NCBI RefSeq assembly: GCF_001190925.1
Contig: NZ_CP011072.1
Coordinates: 496,001-560,000 of the forward strand
DNA length: 64,000 nt
Origin: Azoarcus sp. CIB
GTDB taxonomy: Bacteria; Pseudomonadota; Gammaproteobacteria; Burkholderiales; Rhodocyclaceae
Direction: 5' to 3'
Shown here: positions 10,601-18,332 of the stretch, one piece after another
Numbering within the stretch: the first letter of the stretch is position 1
Layout of the letters: every line of letters begins with the position of its first letter
The notes under the pieces: generated by a model
What the model was told of the DNA's origin: nothing
The model's input: only the letters and a program-made list of their open reading frames with translations
The model's database searches: none
Program-made: the position numbers and the translations under genes

Positions 10601-11932
10601 GTCGTCAGTGTAAGCGCCGTCGGCCACGCTGACCGTTCCAGTGCCCGTATAGCCGTCAGTCGCCGTAAAGGTGCCGGTGTAGACGCGCGGGTCGTCAGTG
10701 GGCTGCAGGTTGGTGACCGTGCCGCCATCGACGATGACGTCCTCGATGGTGAATCCGACCGGGGCTTCGCTGAAGGTGAAGGTGACGGGCGAGCTGATCT
10801 CGCCATCGTTGAGTTCGGCGATCTCGATGTCGAGCGTGAGGTTGGGGTTCGCGGTATCGACGGGAACGGTATCGATGTCGCCCGTGCCAGGATTGCCAGC
10901 CTCGTCCGTATAGGTCCCGTCGGCGACGCTCACGGTGCCTGTGCCGGTGAAGCCGTCATTCGCGGTGAAGGTGGCGGTGTAGACCAGCGGGTCGTTCGTC
11001 GGCTGGAGGTTCGTTACCACGCCGCCGCCGACGATCACGTCATCGATCGTGAAGCCTACTGGAGGTTCGCTGAATGTGAAGGTAACCGGGGACGTGTTGG
11101 TCGTGTCGTTGAGCTGGCCGATCACGATGTCGAGCGACACCTCGGGGTTGCTGCGATCGACAGGCACGCTGTCGCTACCCCCGGTGCCGGAAGTGCCCGC
11201 TGCGTCCGTATATGCGCCGTTCGACACGCTCACGCTGGCTGTGCCCGCAAAGCCGTCGGTCGCGGTGAAGGTGGCCGTGTAGACGCGCGGATCGTCGGTC
11301 GGTTGCAGGTTGCTGACCGTGCCGCCGACGGCGACGACATCCTCGATCGCAAAGCCCACGGGGGCAGTCGTGAACGTGAAGGTCACGAGCGAACTCGCAT
11401 CGGCGTCGGTCAGCTGGCTGTCGACGATGTCGATTGCCACGCGCGGGATCGCGGGATCTTCTGCAGGCAGGGTCGCTTCCTCCGCCAGCACGCGGTTCGT
11501 CGTTTCCTGTCCGTACTCGAACTCGAGCGGATTCACCCCCTCCGAGATCCGCAGCAGGCGCACGAAGCTGCTGCCTTCGCCACCACCGCCGCCGGCCAGG
11601 CCGGCCGCAGGGGCTTCGAGGTCGTCGAGGTTGCCGCCCTGTTCAAGGGCCTGGATCACCTGGTCGACGGTATCCTGAGAGACTTGGGCGTCCTCGCGGC
11701 CGGGACGGGTCGTCGCGGACACATCCGCGGTCAGCGTCACGGTCTGGTCCGACGCGATCTCCATCGGCGCACCGTCCGCCATCGCCAATTCGACGTGGCC
11801 ACCAGACATCGTGATGACGACTTCGCCTTCCTGCAGCGTGTCACCCGCCTTGAGCGGACGCAGGTTGCCTTTCACATCGCGCGCAAATGCCCTGCCCGTG
11901 ACCGCCACGACTACCGCAATCGCTTGTGCCAT
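4610..11932 (-). CDS. Giant type I-secreted RTX adhesin with LapA-like retention module and 19 Ig-like repeats
   Basis: A 2440-residue surface adhesin of the LapA/BapA type. Residues 1-160 form the retention module seen in such proteins (MAQAIAVVVAVTGRAFARD start, no Sec signal, then a glycine-rich linker). A PAAG sequence at residues 108-111 sits where LapA has its TAAG site for the LapG protease, so periplasmic cleavage is inferred. Residues 162-2061 are 19 tandem Ig-like domains of exactly 100 residues, each with a VTFTFSEAPVGF core. Residues about 2245-2340 are calcium-binding RTX nonapeptides (GGAGNDxLxGG type), followed by a C-terminal type I secretion signal region. AGGAG lies 8 nt before the ATG. 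No type I secretion ABC transporter, membrane fusion protein, LapG or LapD homologue lies in the window. The likely role is cell-surface attachment and biofilm formation. Confidence 0.92.
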   Translation of the reverse strand: MAQAIAVVVAVTGRAFARDVKGNLRPLKAGDTLQEGEVVITMSGGHVELAMADGAPMEIASDQTVTLTADVSATTRPGREDAQVSQDTVDQVIQALEQGGNLDDLEAPAAGLAGGGGGEGSSFVRLLRISEGVNPLEFEYGQETTNRVLAEEATLPAEDPAIPRVAIDIVDSQLTDADASSLVTFTFTTAPVGFAIEDVVAVGGTVSNLQPTDDPRVYTATFTATDGFAGTASVSVSNGAYTDAAGTSGTGGSDSVPVDRSNPEVSLDIVIGQLNDTTNTSPVTFTFSEPPVGFTIDDVIVGGGVVTNLQPTNDPLVYTATFTANDGFTGTGTVSVADGTYTDEAGNPGTGDIDTVPVDTANPNLTLDIEIAELNDGEISSPVTFTFSEAPVGFTIEDVIVDGGTVTNLQPTDDPRVYTGTFTATDGYTGTGTVSVADGAYTDDQGNLGTGDVDTVPIDRTNPTLPVNIVDTQLNDADSSSVVTFTFSEVPVGFSIDDIVAVGGAVTNLQPTDNPLVFTATFTATDGFTGTASVSVADGTYTDIHGNIGTGGTDTVPVDTLNPTLAVDIVDAALNDSDSSSLVTFTFSAAPTGFSIDDIVTVGGTVTDLQPTSDPLVFTATFTATDGFSGTAGVSVTDGAYTDAQGNVGAGGSDTVPVDRSNPTLAVDIVDAALNDGDSSSLVTFTFSEAPVGFTAGDIIAIGGAVTDLQPTADPLVFTATFTATDGFSGTASVSVADNLYTDAAGNQGTGGSDAVPVDRSNPTLAVDIVDAALNDSDASSVVTFTFSEAPVGFSETDIVAVGGTVTGLTATADPKVFTATFTATDGFSGTAGVSVADGAYTDAQGNVGAGGSDTVPVDRSNPTLAVDIVDAALNDSDASSLVTFTFSEAPVGFTADDIVAIGGAVTDLQPTADPLVFTATFTATDGFSGTASVSVADNLYADAAGNLGTGGNDTVPVDRSNPTLAVDIVDAALNDGDSSSLVTFTFSEAPVGFSATDIVAVGGTVTGLTATADPKVFTATFTATDGFAGTASVSVADNLYTDAAGNQGTGGSDTVPVDRSNPTLAVDIVDASLNDSDTSSLVTFTFSEAPVGFSETDIVAVGGTVTDLQPTADPLVFTALFTATDGFSGSASVSVADNLYTDAAGNQGTGGSDTVPVDTLNPSLIVDIVDPALNDADNTSEVTFTFSTAPVGFEDGDIVAVGGAVTGLTATADPKVFTATFTATDGFAGTASVSVADGAYTDAQGNVGSGGSDTVPVDTLNPTLAVDIVDASLNDSDTSSVVTFTFSEAPVGFAETDIVAVGGTVTGLTATADPKVFTATFTATDGFAGTASVSVADNLYTDAAGNQGAGGSDTVPVDRSNPTLAVDIVDASLNDADTSSVVTFTFSEAPVGFSETDIVAVGGTVTGLTATADPKVFTATFTATDGFSGTASVSVADNLYTDAAGNQGAGGSDTVPVDRSNPTLAVDIVDASLNDADASSVVTFTFSEAPVGFAATDIVAVGGTVTGLTATADPKVFTATFTATDGFSGTASVSVADNLYTDAAGNQGSGGSDTVPVDRSNPTLAVNIVDASLNDSDTSSVVTFTFSEAPVGFAETDIVAVGGTVTGLTATADPKVFTATFTATDGFAGTASVSVADNLYTDAAGNQGSGGSDTVPVDRSNPTLAVDIVDASLNDADTSSVVTFTFSEAPVGFAETDIVAVGGTVTGLTATADPKVFTATFTATDGFAGTASVSVADNLYTDAAGNQGTGGSDTVPVDRSNPTLAVDIVDAALNDGDSSSVVTFTFSEAPVGFTAADIVAVGGTVTGLTATADPKVFTATFTATDGFSGTASVSVADNLYTDAAGNQGTGGSDTVPVDRSNPTLAVDIVDASLNDADTSSVVTFTFSEAPVGFAETDIVAVGGAVTGLTATADPKVFTATFTATDGFSGTASVSVADNLYTDAAGNQGTGGSDTVPVDRSNPTLAVDIVDAGLNDIDTDSLVTFTFSEAPVGFAATDIVAVGGTVTGLTATANPLVYTATFTADAGFTGTASVSVANNLYTDTAGNLGSGGSDTVPVTLPPIIYDGSDWQVQNNNIQPKGNGSITFTAGASIHFDFHVKDGDAALAFDAASKFYLKTGMTATIDKIFNDTNETVFRITLTNTTAAQLSIGNSEQLGLVWSNVTNVANDVSLINSDEYVLLNNDGSSIKVATTSFADSTTVSEGQDFIWLSSSKTGQEFVKSPISTGEGGQTVAASGGDDIIYGNPGTNTAGPTNDTLSGGAGNDLIDGRAGHDVIDGGTGDDNLLGGYGNDTLTGGDGNDKLWGDAGNDTLSGGAGSDTLTGGLGADTFKWSLADAGTSPVPIDTIKDFNAAAYGSGGDRLDLKDLLEGSSATNESLGNYLDFAYNSTTKATTISVHSGGTGTPIDQVIVLENVDLVTGFADDAAIITDLMTKGKLITD
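5750..11449 (-). repeat. 19 tandem 300-bp repeats encoding Ig-like domains
   Basis: The DNA repeats with an exact 300-bp period (the same motif recurs at 6121, 6421, 6721 and so on), 19 units in 5700 bp. Units nearest the N terminus (above about 10.2 kb) have diverged. Units between about 5.9 and 8.2 kb are nearly identical, which points to recent tandem amplification. Length variation between strains and assembly collapse are both likely here. Confidence 0.95.
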
Positions 11933-12065
11933 TTTCCCTGCTCCTCTGATCGTCTGGCGAAGCCGCCGGGGCGGCTGCGCGGGAATCCTTTTACACTCGG
12001 TAACAGAATAGGGCTGGGGACGTCCGGACGGTATTGGCCGGAGGTACAGGCGGGCGGCCGTTCAT

Positions 12066-12101
12066 GTGAAGGATTTCACGGGCTGTGACGATTTGTTACA
12101 G
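12066..12101. promoter_or_regulatory. Two adjacent short inverted repeats in the divergent adhesin/rlhA intergenic region
   Basis: GTGAA-ggat-TTCAC (12066-12079) is followed by CTGTGAC-N5-GTTACAG (12083-12101, one mismatch). Both lie between the divergent starts of the adhesin gene and the U32-family gene, where an operator would be expected. The remaining roughly 275 bp of this gap show no gene. Which regulator would bind is unknown. Confidence 0.3.
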
Positions 12102-12208
12102 CGGCCCGTCGGGGGCGCGTGATCCGCGACGGCGCGGCGGGAAAAGGCCTATCATTCGAGGCCGTCCGCGATACGTCGGGCGCCCCTCCGATTCGCCCGC
12201 TTTCTCCG

Positions 12209-14116
12209 ATGTCGCACGCCTTCGCCCTCGAACTTCTCGCTCCCGCCCGCAACCTCGAATCCGGCATTGCCGCGATCGAGCACGGCGCCGACGCCGTGTA
12301 TATAGGCGGGCCGTCGTTCGGCGCGCGCGCGTCGGCCGGCAACAGCATGGCGGACATCGCGGCGCTCGCCGCGCACGCGCATCGTTATTCCGCGCGCGTG
12401 CTGCTCGCCCTCAACACCATCCTGCGCGACGACGAACTGGAAGACGCGCGTAAGGTGATCGTCCAGGCGTACGAGGCCGGCGTCGATGCGCTGATCGTGC
12501 AGGACATGGGCCTGCTGGAGCTGGACCTGCCGCCGATCCAGCTGCACGCGAGCACGCAGTGCGACATCCGCACGCCGGCGAAGGCGCGCTTCCTGCAGGA
12601 TGTGGGCTTCTCTCAGATCGTGCTGGCACGAGAGCTCGACCTGGGGCAGATCCGCGCGATCGCCGAGGCGACCGACCGCGAGCGCTGCGCGCTGGAGTTC
12701 TTCATCCACGGCGCGCTGTGCGTCAGCTACTCGGGCCAATGCACGATCAGCCACGCCTTTACCGGGCGCAGCGCGAACCGCGGCGAATGCGCGCAGATGT
12801 GCCGCCTGCCGTGGTCGCTGAAGGACGCCGACGGCACGCCGGTCGCCGATCGCCGGCACCTGCTGTCGCTGAAGGACAACGACCAGACGGCGAACCTCGA
12901 GGCGCTGATCGACGCCGGTATCCGCTCGTTCAAGATCGAGGGCCGGCTGAAGGATCTGGCCTACGTGAAGAACGTGACGGCGCATTACCGCCAGGCGCTC
13001 GACCGTATCCGCGAGGCGCGGCCGGAGCTCGCACGCAGTTCGGCGGGCCGCTCGACCTTCTCCTTCACGCCTCGTCCGGACAAGACCTTCAACCGCGGCA
13101 GCACCGACTACTTCGTGAATGGCCGCCACGGCGACATCGAATCGTTCGAGTCGCCCAAGTTCGTCGGTGCGCCGGTCGGCCGCGTGCTGGGCGTGAGCGG
13201 GCGCTTCGTTACCGTCGAGGCGGCCGAGCCGCTCGCCAACGGCGACGGCCTGGCGTGGTTCAACGCCGCGGGCGAGTTGCTGGGCGCGCGCGTCAATCGC
13301 GTCGACGGCGACCGGCTCCAGCTCGTCGACCTGCCGCAGGGGCTCGTGAGCGGCGCGACCTTGTACCGCAACGTCGATCATGTGTTCGAGAAGCAGCTCG
13401 CCGGCAAGTCGGCCGAGCGTCGCGTACCGGTGCACCTGCGCCTTGGCGATGTGGCGGACGGGCTGGCGCTCACGATGACCGACGAAACCGGCATCTCCGC
13501 GATGGCCACGCTCGCCTGCGACAAGGCCGAGGCGCGCGATCCGCTGCGCGCACAGACGACGCTGCGCGACAACCTCGCGAAACTCGGCGGCACGATGTTC
13601 GTCGCGGCGCCGGACGATGTGGCGATCGACACGGCGCAGTCCTGGTTCGTGCCGGTCGGGCAGCTTAACGCGCTGCGCCGTGCCGCGGTCGAGGCGCTCA
13701 CGGCCACGCGAGCAGCGGCCTGGCAGCGCCCGTCGCGTGCGCTCCCGGTCGATCCGCCCGCGCGCTACCCGGACACCTCGCTGAACTACCTCGGCAACGT
13801 CTTCAACGCCCGCGCGCGCGAGTTCTACCGCAAGCACGGCGTCGAGCTGATCGCCGACGCCTTCGAGGCGAACCACGAGGACGGGCTCGTGTCGCTGATG
13901 ATCACCAAGCACTGCCTGCGCTATAGCTTCAATTTGTGCCCGAAGCAGGTGAAGGGCATCCGCCCCGACCCGATGACGCTGTGGCAGGAGCGCGGCGAGG
14001 ACGGGCGCGTCGTGCGCGAGCCGCTGACGCTGCGCTTCGACTGCAAGAAGTGCGAAATGCACGTGGTCGGCCGGCGCGTCGGCGGCAAGGGCGCTCGGCC
14101 GCAGCTTGCGGACTGA
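12209..14116 (+). CDS. rlhA: U32 family protein, RlhA-type 23S rRNA C2501 hydroxylation factor
   Basis: A U32 'peptidase' family protein of 635 residues. Known relatives are RlhA (about 650 aa, 5-hydroxycytidine at 23S rRNA C2501) and TrhP/YegQ (about 450 aa, tRNA U34); the length and extended C-terminal domain favour RlhA. Visible signatures are the N-terminal LLAPARNLESG and GADAVYIGG, the central HGALCVSYSGQC followed by RGECAQMCRLPW, whose cysteines probably bind an iron-sulfur cluster, and a C-terminal CxxC (CKKC). The ATG at 12209 is preferred because the family begins at ELLAPA; an open frame continues upstream to 12119. A role as a true peptidase is not supported. Confidence 0.85.
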   Translation: MSHAFALELLAPARNLESGIAAIEHGADAVYIGGPSFGARASAGNSMADIAALAAHAHRYSARVLLALNTILRDDELEDARKVIVQAYEAGVDALIVQDMGLLELDLPPIQLHASTQCDIRTPAKARFLQDVGFSQIVLARELDLGQIRAIAEATDRERCALEFFIHGALCVSYSGQCTISHAFTGRSANRGECAQMCRLPWSLKDADGTPVADRRHLLSLKDNDQTANLEALIDAGIRSFKIEGRLKDLAYVKNVTAHYRQALDRIREARPELARSSAGRSTFSFTPRPDKTFNRGSTDYFVNGRHGDIESFESPKFVGAPVGRVLGVSGRFVTVEAAEPLANGDGLAWFNAAGELLGARVNRVDGDRLQLVDLPQGLVSGATLYRNVDHVFEKQLAGKSAERRVPVHLRLGDVADGLALTMTDETGISAMATLACDKAEARDPLRAQTTLRDNLAKLGGTMFVAAPDDVAIDTAQSWFVPVGQLNALRRAAVEALTATRAAAWQRPSRALPVDPPARYPDTSLNYLGNVFNARAREFYRKHGVELIADAFEANHEDGLVSLMITKHCLRYSFNLCPKQVKGIRPDPMTLWQERGEDGRVVREPLTLRFDCKKCEMHVVGRRVGGKGARPQLAD

Positions 14117-14125
14117 AGGCGCGCG

Positions 14126-15361
14126 TCAGCGCACGAGGAAGGGCAGGTTCGCGGTCGCCGCCTTGCCCTTGTGGTCGCGAATCGTGATGAAGAGGCGATA
14201 GGCGCCCGGCTGCTGCGGGGCGAGGAAGCGCACGCTGGCCGCGTCGGCGTGCAGCACGGATACCGCAATGCGAGCCGGGGGCGTTTCGATACCGCTGCCC
14301 CCGCGCAGGTCGGTCGCTTCGGCCAGCACTTTCCACTCGGTGCGCAGCGGCGATCCATCGAAAGACGCCGCATCCACGCCGGCCGAAACTTCCTGACCCG
14401 GCGCGAACGCGTCCGCCGCGATGCCGATGCCGCGGATTGCCGGCGCAGGCTCCGCGACCGGCTTGCCCCACGCCAGCGTCAGCGCGTCGCTCATCGCGGT
14501 GAGGCTGCCGTCCGCGAGCAGCAGGCCGTGCCAGGTCTCCGTCTGCTCCTGCTTGGCCCCCCACAGGAAGGGAAACGTGCCGGCGATCTGCGGCTGCGTG
14601 CGCAGGAAGGCGAGCACGTCGCGAAAGAAGACGGCCTTCTCGCTGCTGGTCGGCTCGACCGGCGCGCCCCACGGCTTCGTCCCGGCCTGCCACTGGCCCA
14701 GCGGCCCGAGTTCGCCGATAACGACCGGTTTCGTGATGCCGGCGTCGCGCACGCGCTGCGGCAGGGTATAAGCCGCCCCCGCATAGGCGTTGATGCCCAG
14801 CAGGTCGATGTGGGCGCAGCAGGCGGCGAGCAGCTTCAGGCGTTCGATGCCGCCATCGACGACGACCATCAGGGTCGGGTGCGCAGGGTCGATGGTCTTG
14901 ATGATGCCCGCGAGGCGGTTGATCTCGCGCCACGCCGGCAAGGGGTCGGCTGTGCCGGTTTCGACCTCGTTGCCGACGCCCCACGCAAGCAGCGCCGGGT
15001 GCTTGCGGTGACGTTCGACGAAGCGGCGGATCTGCTGCTCCTGGGCGCGCAGCGCGTCGGCATCGCGCGGATAGGCGACCGACAGGCCCATCACCACCCG
15101 CAGGCCGAGGCGTTGCGCCGCGTCGAGCACCCACGCGTCGGATTCGCCATAGACACGGACGACCTTGGCGCCGGCCGTGGCGAGCTTCTCCAAGGCCGCC
15201 GGGTCGCCGGCGAACGCCGCGCCCTGCCATTGCTCCGGCGCCGCTCCTGCGCGGACCGGCAGTGCGGCGAAACACGACAGCGCGAGCGCGCAGGCGACCA
15301 GGCGGTAAAGCATCAAAAGGGGCGGCGAGGGCCGGCGGTAGTTGTTGCGGAGGCGTGTCAT
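14126..15361 (-). CDS. Secreted glycoside hydrolase-like TIM-barrel protein
   Basis: About 411 residues with an N-terminal signal region (hydrophobic VACALALSCFAALPVRAGA). The catalytic part resembles GH5/GH2-clan TIM barrels: a candidate acid/base glutamate in AWGVGNEVE and a candidate nucleophile glutamate in VVIGELGPLG. The C-terminal 90 or so residues look like a separate beta-sandwich domain. ATG at 15361 was chosen; a TTG lies four codons upstream at 15373. The start is about 25 bp after kup on the same strand, so the two may be co-transcribed. The substrate cannot be read from the sequence; a beta-glucan or exopolysaccharide is possible. Confidence 0.75.
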   Translation of the reverse strand: MTRLRNNYRRPSPPLLMLYRLVACALALSCFAALPVRAGAAPEQWQGAAFAGDPAALEKLATAGAKVVRVYGESDAWVLDAAQRLGLRVVMGLSVAYPRDADALRAQEQQIRRFVERHRKHPALLAWGVGNEVETGTADPLPAWREINRLAGIIKTIDPAHPTLMVVVDGGIERLKLLAACCAHIDLLGINAYAGAAYTLPQRVRDAGITKPVVIGELGPLGQWQAGTKPWGAPVEPTSSEKAVFFRDVLAFLRTQPQIAGTFPFLWGAKQEQTETWHGLLLADGSLTAMSDALTLAWGKPVAEPAPAIRGIGIAADAFAPGQEVSAGVDAASFDGSPLRTEWKVLAEATDLRGGSGIETPPARIAVSVLHADAASVRFLAPQQPGAYRLFITIRDHKGKAATANLPFLVR

Positions 15362-15385
15362 CGTCGCCGACAAAGGCGATTCAGA

Positions 15386-17332
15386 TCAGAGCTCGACTTG
15401 GGTGCCCAGTTCCACCACCCGGTTCGGCGGCAGGTGGAAGTAGTCGGCCGCGCTGCCGGCGTTGCGGAACATGACGATGAAGAGGCGCTCGCGCCAGCGT
15501 GCCATGCCCGAGCCCATGCGCCGGACGATGGTTTCGCGGCCGAGGAAGAACGAGGTCTCCATGGTCTCGAAGGCGAGTCCGTGCTCGGCGCAGCGCGCCA
15601 GCTCGGCCGGGATGTCCGGATCGTCCATGAAGCCGAAGGTCAGGCGCAGGCGGTAGAAGCCGTAGTCGACCTCCTCGAGCTCGATGCGGTCCTTCTCCTC
15701 GACGTGGGAGACGTCCGCGGTATGCACCAGCAGCACCACCACGCGCTCGTGCAGCACCTTGTTGTGCAGGATGTTGTGCAGCAGCGCGCGCGGCACGCCG
15801 TCGAGCCAGGTCGTCAGGAACACCGCCGTACCGGCGACGCGCGGCGGGGGGCTCGTGAACATCGACTGGATGAACAGGTCGAGCGGGATGGTGTCGGTGC
15901 GGATGCGGTTGTTGAGCATCGTGCGGCCGCGCTTCCAGGTCGTCAGGAAGGTGAAGATCACGGCCCCGATCAGCAGCGGGAACCAGCCGCCGGCGAGGAT
16001 CTTCACCGTGGTTGCGGAGAAGAAAGCGATATCGACGGTGAGGAACACCGCGAGGAAGAGGCCCGCCTGCACCTTTCCCCAGCCCCACAGCGCGCGCACG
16101 ACGACGAAGGCGAGCACCGTGTCGATCATCATCGTCATTGTCACCGCGATGCCGTAGGCCGAAGCCAGCGCGCTCGACGAGCGGAAGCCGACGACCAGCG
16201 CGATCACCGCGCCGAGCAGCATCCAGTTGATGCTCGGCACGTAGATCTGGCCCATCTCGCGCGCCGACGTAAAGATCGTGCGCATCCGCGGCGCGTAGCC
16301 GAGCTGCATCGCCTGGCGCGTCAGCGAGTAGGCGCCCGAGATCACGGCCTGGCTGGCGATGATGGTCGCCAGCGTCGCCATGCCGACCATCGGATACACG
16401 AACTCGTCGGGCACCAGCAGGTAGAACGGGTTGCGGACGTTATCCGGGTGGTCGAGGATCAGCGCACCCTGGCCGAGGTAGTTCAGGTACAGCGACGGGA
16501 ACACGACCGTGAACCAGGCGAGCTTGATCGGCTTGCGGCCGAAGTGGCCCATGTCGGCGTATAGCGCTTCGCCGCCGGTGATTGCGAGCACCACGGCGCC
16601 CAGCCCGAGCCAGCCCAGCAGCGGGTTGTCGGCGAGGAATCCCAAGGCCCACATGGGGTTCAGTGCGCCGAGGATTTCCGGGTGCAGGCGGATGCCGGAG
16701 ATACCCAGGCCCGCCAGCAGGAGGAACCAGCACACCATCACCGGTCCGAACACCGCCCCGACTTTTTGAGTGCCGTGGCGCTGCATCATGAAGAGGCCCA
16801 CCAGGACCACGAGCGCGATCGGTAGCACATAGGGCGCGAAGGCCGGCGTCGCGACTTCGAGGCCTTCGACCGCCGACAGCACCGAGATTGCCGGCGTGAT
16901 CATGCCGTCGCCGTAGAACAGCGCCGCGCCGAACACCCCCAGCGACGACAGCACCCAAGCCTTGCGGCCGTCGGGGACGACGCGCAGCGCGAGCGAGGTC
17001 AGCGCCATGATCCCGCCTTCGCCGCGGTTGTCGGCGCGGGTGATGAAGACCACGTACTTGGCCGACACCACCAGCATCAGCGCCCAGAACACCAGCGACA
17101 GGATTCCGTATACGTTCGCCTCGGTCACCGGTACGGCGTGCGGGCCGTTGAATACTTCCTTCAGCGTGTAGAGCGGGCTGGTGCCGATGTCGCCATAGAC
17201 GACACCGATCGCCGAAACAGCGAGTCCGGTCAGTCCGGCACGCTGGTGGGCGTCAGGCGCATCGGTCGGGTGTTCCACACGGTCGGCAGTGCGCACGACA
17301 ACCCCTGGATGTTCTGTTTGGGGGGCTAGCAT
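15386..17332 (-). CDS. kup: Kup-family low-affinity potassium transporter
   Basis: A 648-residue inner-membrane K+ uptake protein of the KUP/HAK/KT family, probably a K+/H+ symporter. The family signature GVVYGDIGTSPLYTLKE appears after an N-terminal cytoplasmic tail, followed by about 12 hydrophobic segments and a soluble C-terminal domain of about 190 residues with the usual RRMGSGMARWRERLF region. The ATG at 17332 is preferred to a TTG four codons upstream. The gene is divergent from the BtuF-like gene. Confidence 0.95.
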   Translation of the reverse strand: MLAPQTEHPGVVVRTADRVEHPTDAPDAHQRAGLTGLAVSAIGVVYGDIGTSPLYTLKEVFNGPHAVPVTEANVYGILSLVFWALMLVVSAKYVVFITRADNRGEGGIMALTSLALRVVPDGRKAWVLSSLGVFGAALFYGDGMITPAISVLSAVEGLEVATPAFAPYVLPIALVVLVGLFMMQRHGTQKVGAVFGPVMVCWFLLLAGLGISGIRLHPEILGALNPMWALGFLADNPLLGWLGLGAVVLAITGGEALYADMGHFGRKPIKLAWFTVVFPSLYLNYLGQGALILDHPDNVRNPFYLLVPDEFVYPMVGMATLATIIASQAVISGAYSLTRQAMQLGYAPRMRTIFTSAREMGQIYVPSINWMLLGAVIALVVGFRSSSALASAYGIAVTMTMMIDTVLAFVVVRALWGWGKVQAGLFLAVFLTVDIAFFSATTVKILAGGWFPLLIGAVIFTFLTTWKRGRTMLNNRIRTDTIPLDLFIQSMFTSPPPRVAGTAVFLTTWLDGVPRALLHNILHNKVLHERVVVLLVHTADVSHVEEKDRIELEEVDYGFYRLRLTFGFMDDPDIPAELARCAEHGLAFETMETSFFLGRETIVRRMGSGMARWRERLFIVMFRNAGSAADYFHLPPNRVVELGTQVEL

Positions 17333-17477
17333 ACTGCAACGCAATATCTCGAAACAGGGAAAATTGGCGTCTCCCGTTGCCGGGGAAGCCGACTAGGACG
17401 CAGGCATCCGCGCCGTGGCCCACGGTTGGTGCGCCTGCCCTACAATTGCGAGCGATTCCCGGTCAGGTATTACGTCG

Positions 17478-18311
17478 ATGAAAATATCACCCGCGGCCGA
17501 CGTCGCCGCGCCCCTCTGCGACGCCCTTGGTACCGAACACCGGCCAGCCATCGGTGAGGTGCGCATCGTGTCGCTCGTGCCTTCGCTGACCGAACTGGTG
17601 TGCGCGCTCGGGCTCGCCGATCGTCTGGTGGGGCGCACGGGCTTCTGCGTGCATCCGCGCGCCCTCCTGAAACCCATCCCCAAGGTCGGCGGCACGAAGG
17701 ACGTGAAGATGGACGTCGTGCGCGCGCTCGCGCCGACCCATCTGATCGTCAATATCGACGAGAACCGGCGTGAAATGGTCGAGGAACTGGCCGCCTTCGT
17801 GCCGAACGTGATCGTTACCCATCCCTGCGCGCCGGCGGACAATCTCGAGCTGTATCGCCTGTTCGGCGGCGTGTTCCACTGCGCAGGCCGGGCCGAACGG
17901 CTTGCGGCGGACCTGGAGGCGGCGCTGGCGCAGGCGCAGGCGGTCGCACGGGAGCTGCCGCGCGAGGACGTCCTGTACCTCATCTGGCGCGAGCCGTGGA
18001 TGAGCGTCGCGCGCGACACCTACATCTCGGCGACGCTCGCGGCCGTGGGGTGGGACACGCTGCCCGCCGATGCGGGCGCGCGCTATCCGGAGATCGACTG
18101 GCAGGCGCCGTGGATGGCCGGTGTCGCGCGCGTGTTCCTGTCGAGCGAACCCTACCGCTTCCGCGAGCGGCATCTCGCCGAAGTCGCAGCGCTGTCGGGG
18201 CGGCCGGCAGCGATGATCGACGGCGAGATGGCGTCCTGGTACGGCAGCCGCGCGGCCGCGGGCCTGCGCTACCTGGCGGCATTGCGCCGCGCCCTGGCCG
18301 AAGCGACCTGA
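17478..18311 (+). CDS. BtuF-like helical-backbone metal/cobalamin-binding protein
   Basis: A 277-residue protein of the periplasmic-binding-protein-like helical backbone family (BtuF/FhuD type). It shows IVSLVPSLTELVCALG, GRTGFCVHP, PKVGGTKDVKMD and the terminal YP-EIDWQ region typical of cobalamin-binding members. No convincing signal peptide is visible from the ATG at 17478, or from an upstream in-frame start at 17415, so export is uncertain and no BtuCD permease or ATPase is adjacent. It may be a stand-alone corrinoid or siderophore-binding protein. Confidence 0.75.
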   Translation: MKISPAADVAAPLCDALGTEHRPAIGEVRIVSLVPSLTELVCALGLADRLVGRTGFCVHPRALLKPIPKVGGTKDVKMDVVRALAPTHLIVNIDENRREMVEELAAFVPNVIVTHPCAPADNLELYRLFGGVFHCAGRAERLAADLEAALAQAQAVARELPREDVLYLIWREPWMSVARDTYISATLAAVGWDTLPADAGARYPEIDWQAPWMAGVARVFLSSEPYRFRERHLAEVAALSGRPAAMIDGEMASWYGSRAAAGLRYLAALRRALAEAT

Positions 18312-18332
18312 GGCTCGCCGCCGCGTGGAACC

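Noticed and set aside
5750-11449. CRISPR-like or satellite repeat array
   Set aside because: The repeats are adjacent, 300 bp long and in frame, encoding protein domains; there are no spacers.
5114-12088. A 2324-codon open frame on the plus strand opposite the adhesin
   Set aside because: It mirrors the 300-bp repeat unit, a multiple of three with high GC, so one stop-free unit stays open in every copy. The translation is Gly/Asp/Arg-rich with no domain, and the minus-strand protein has clear motifs.
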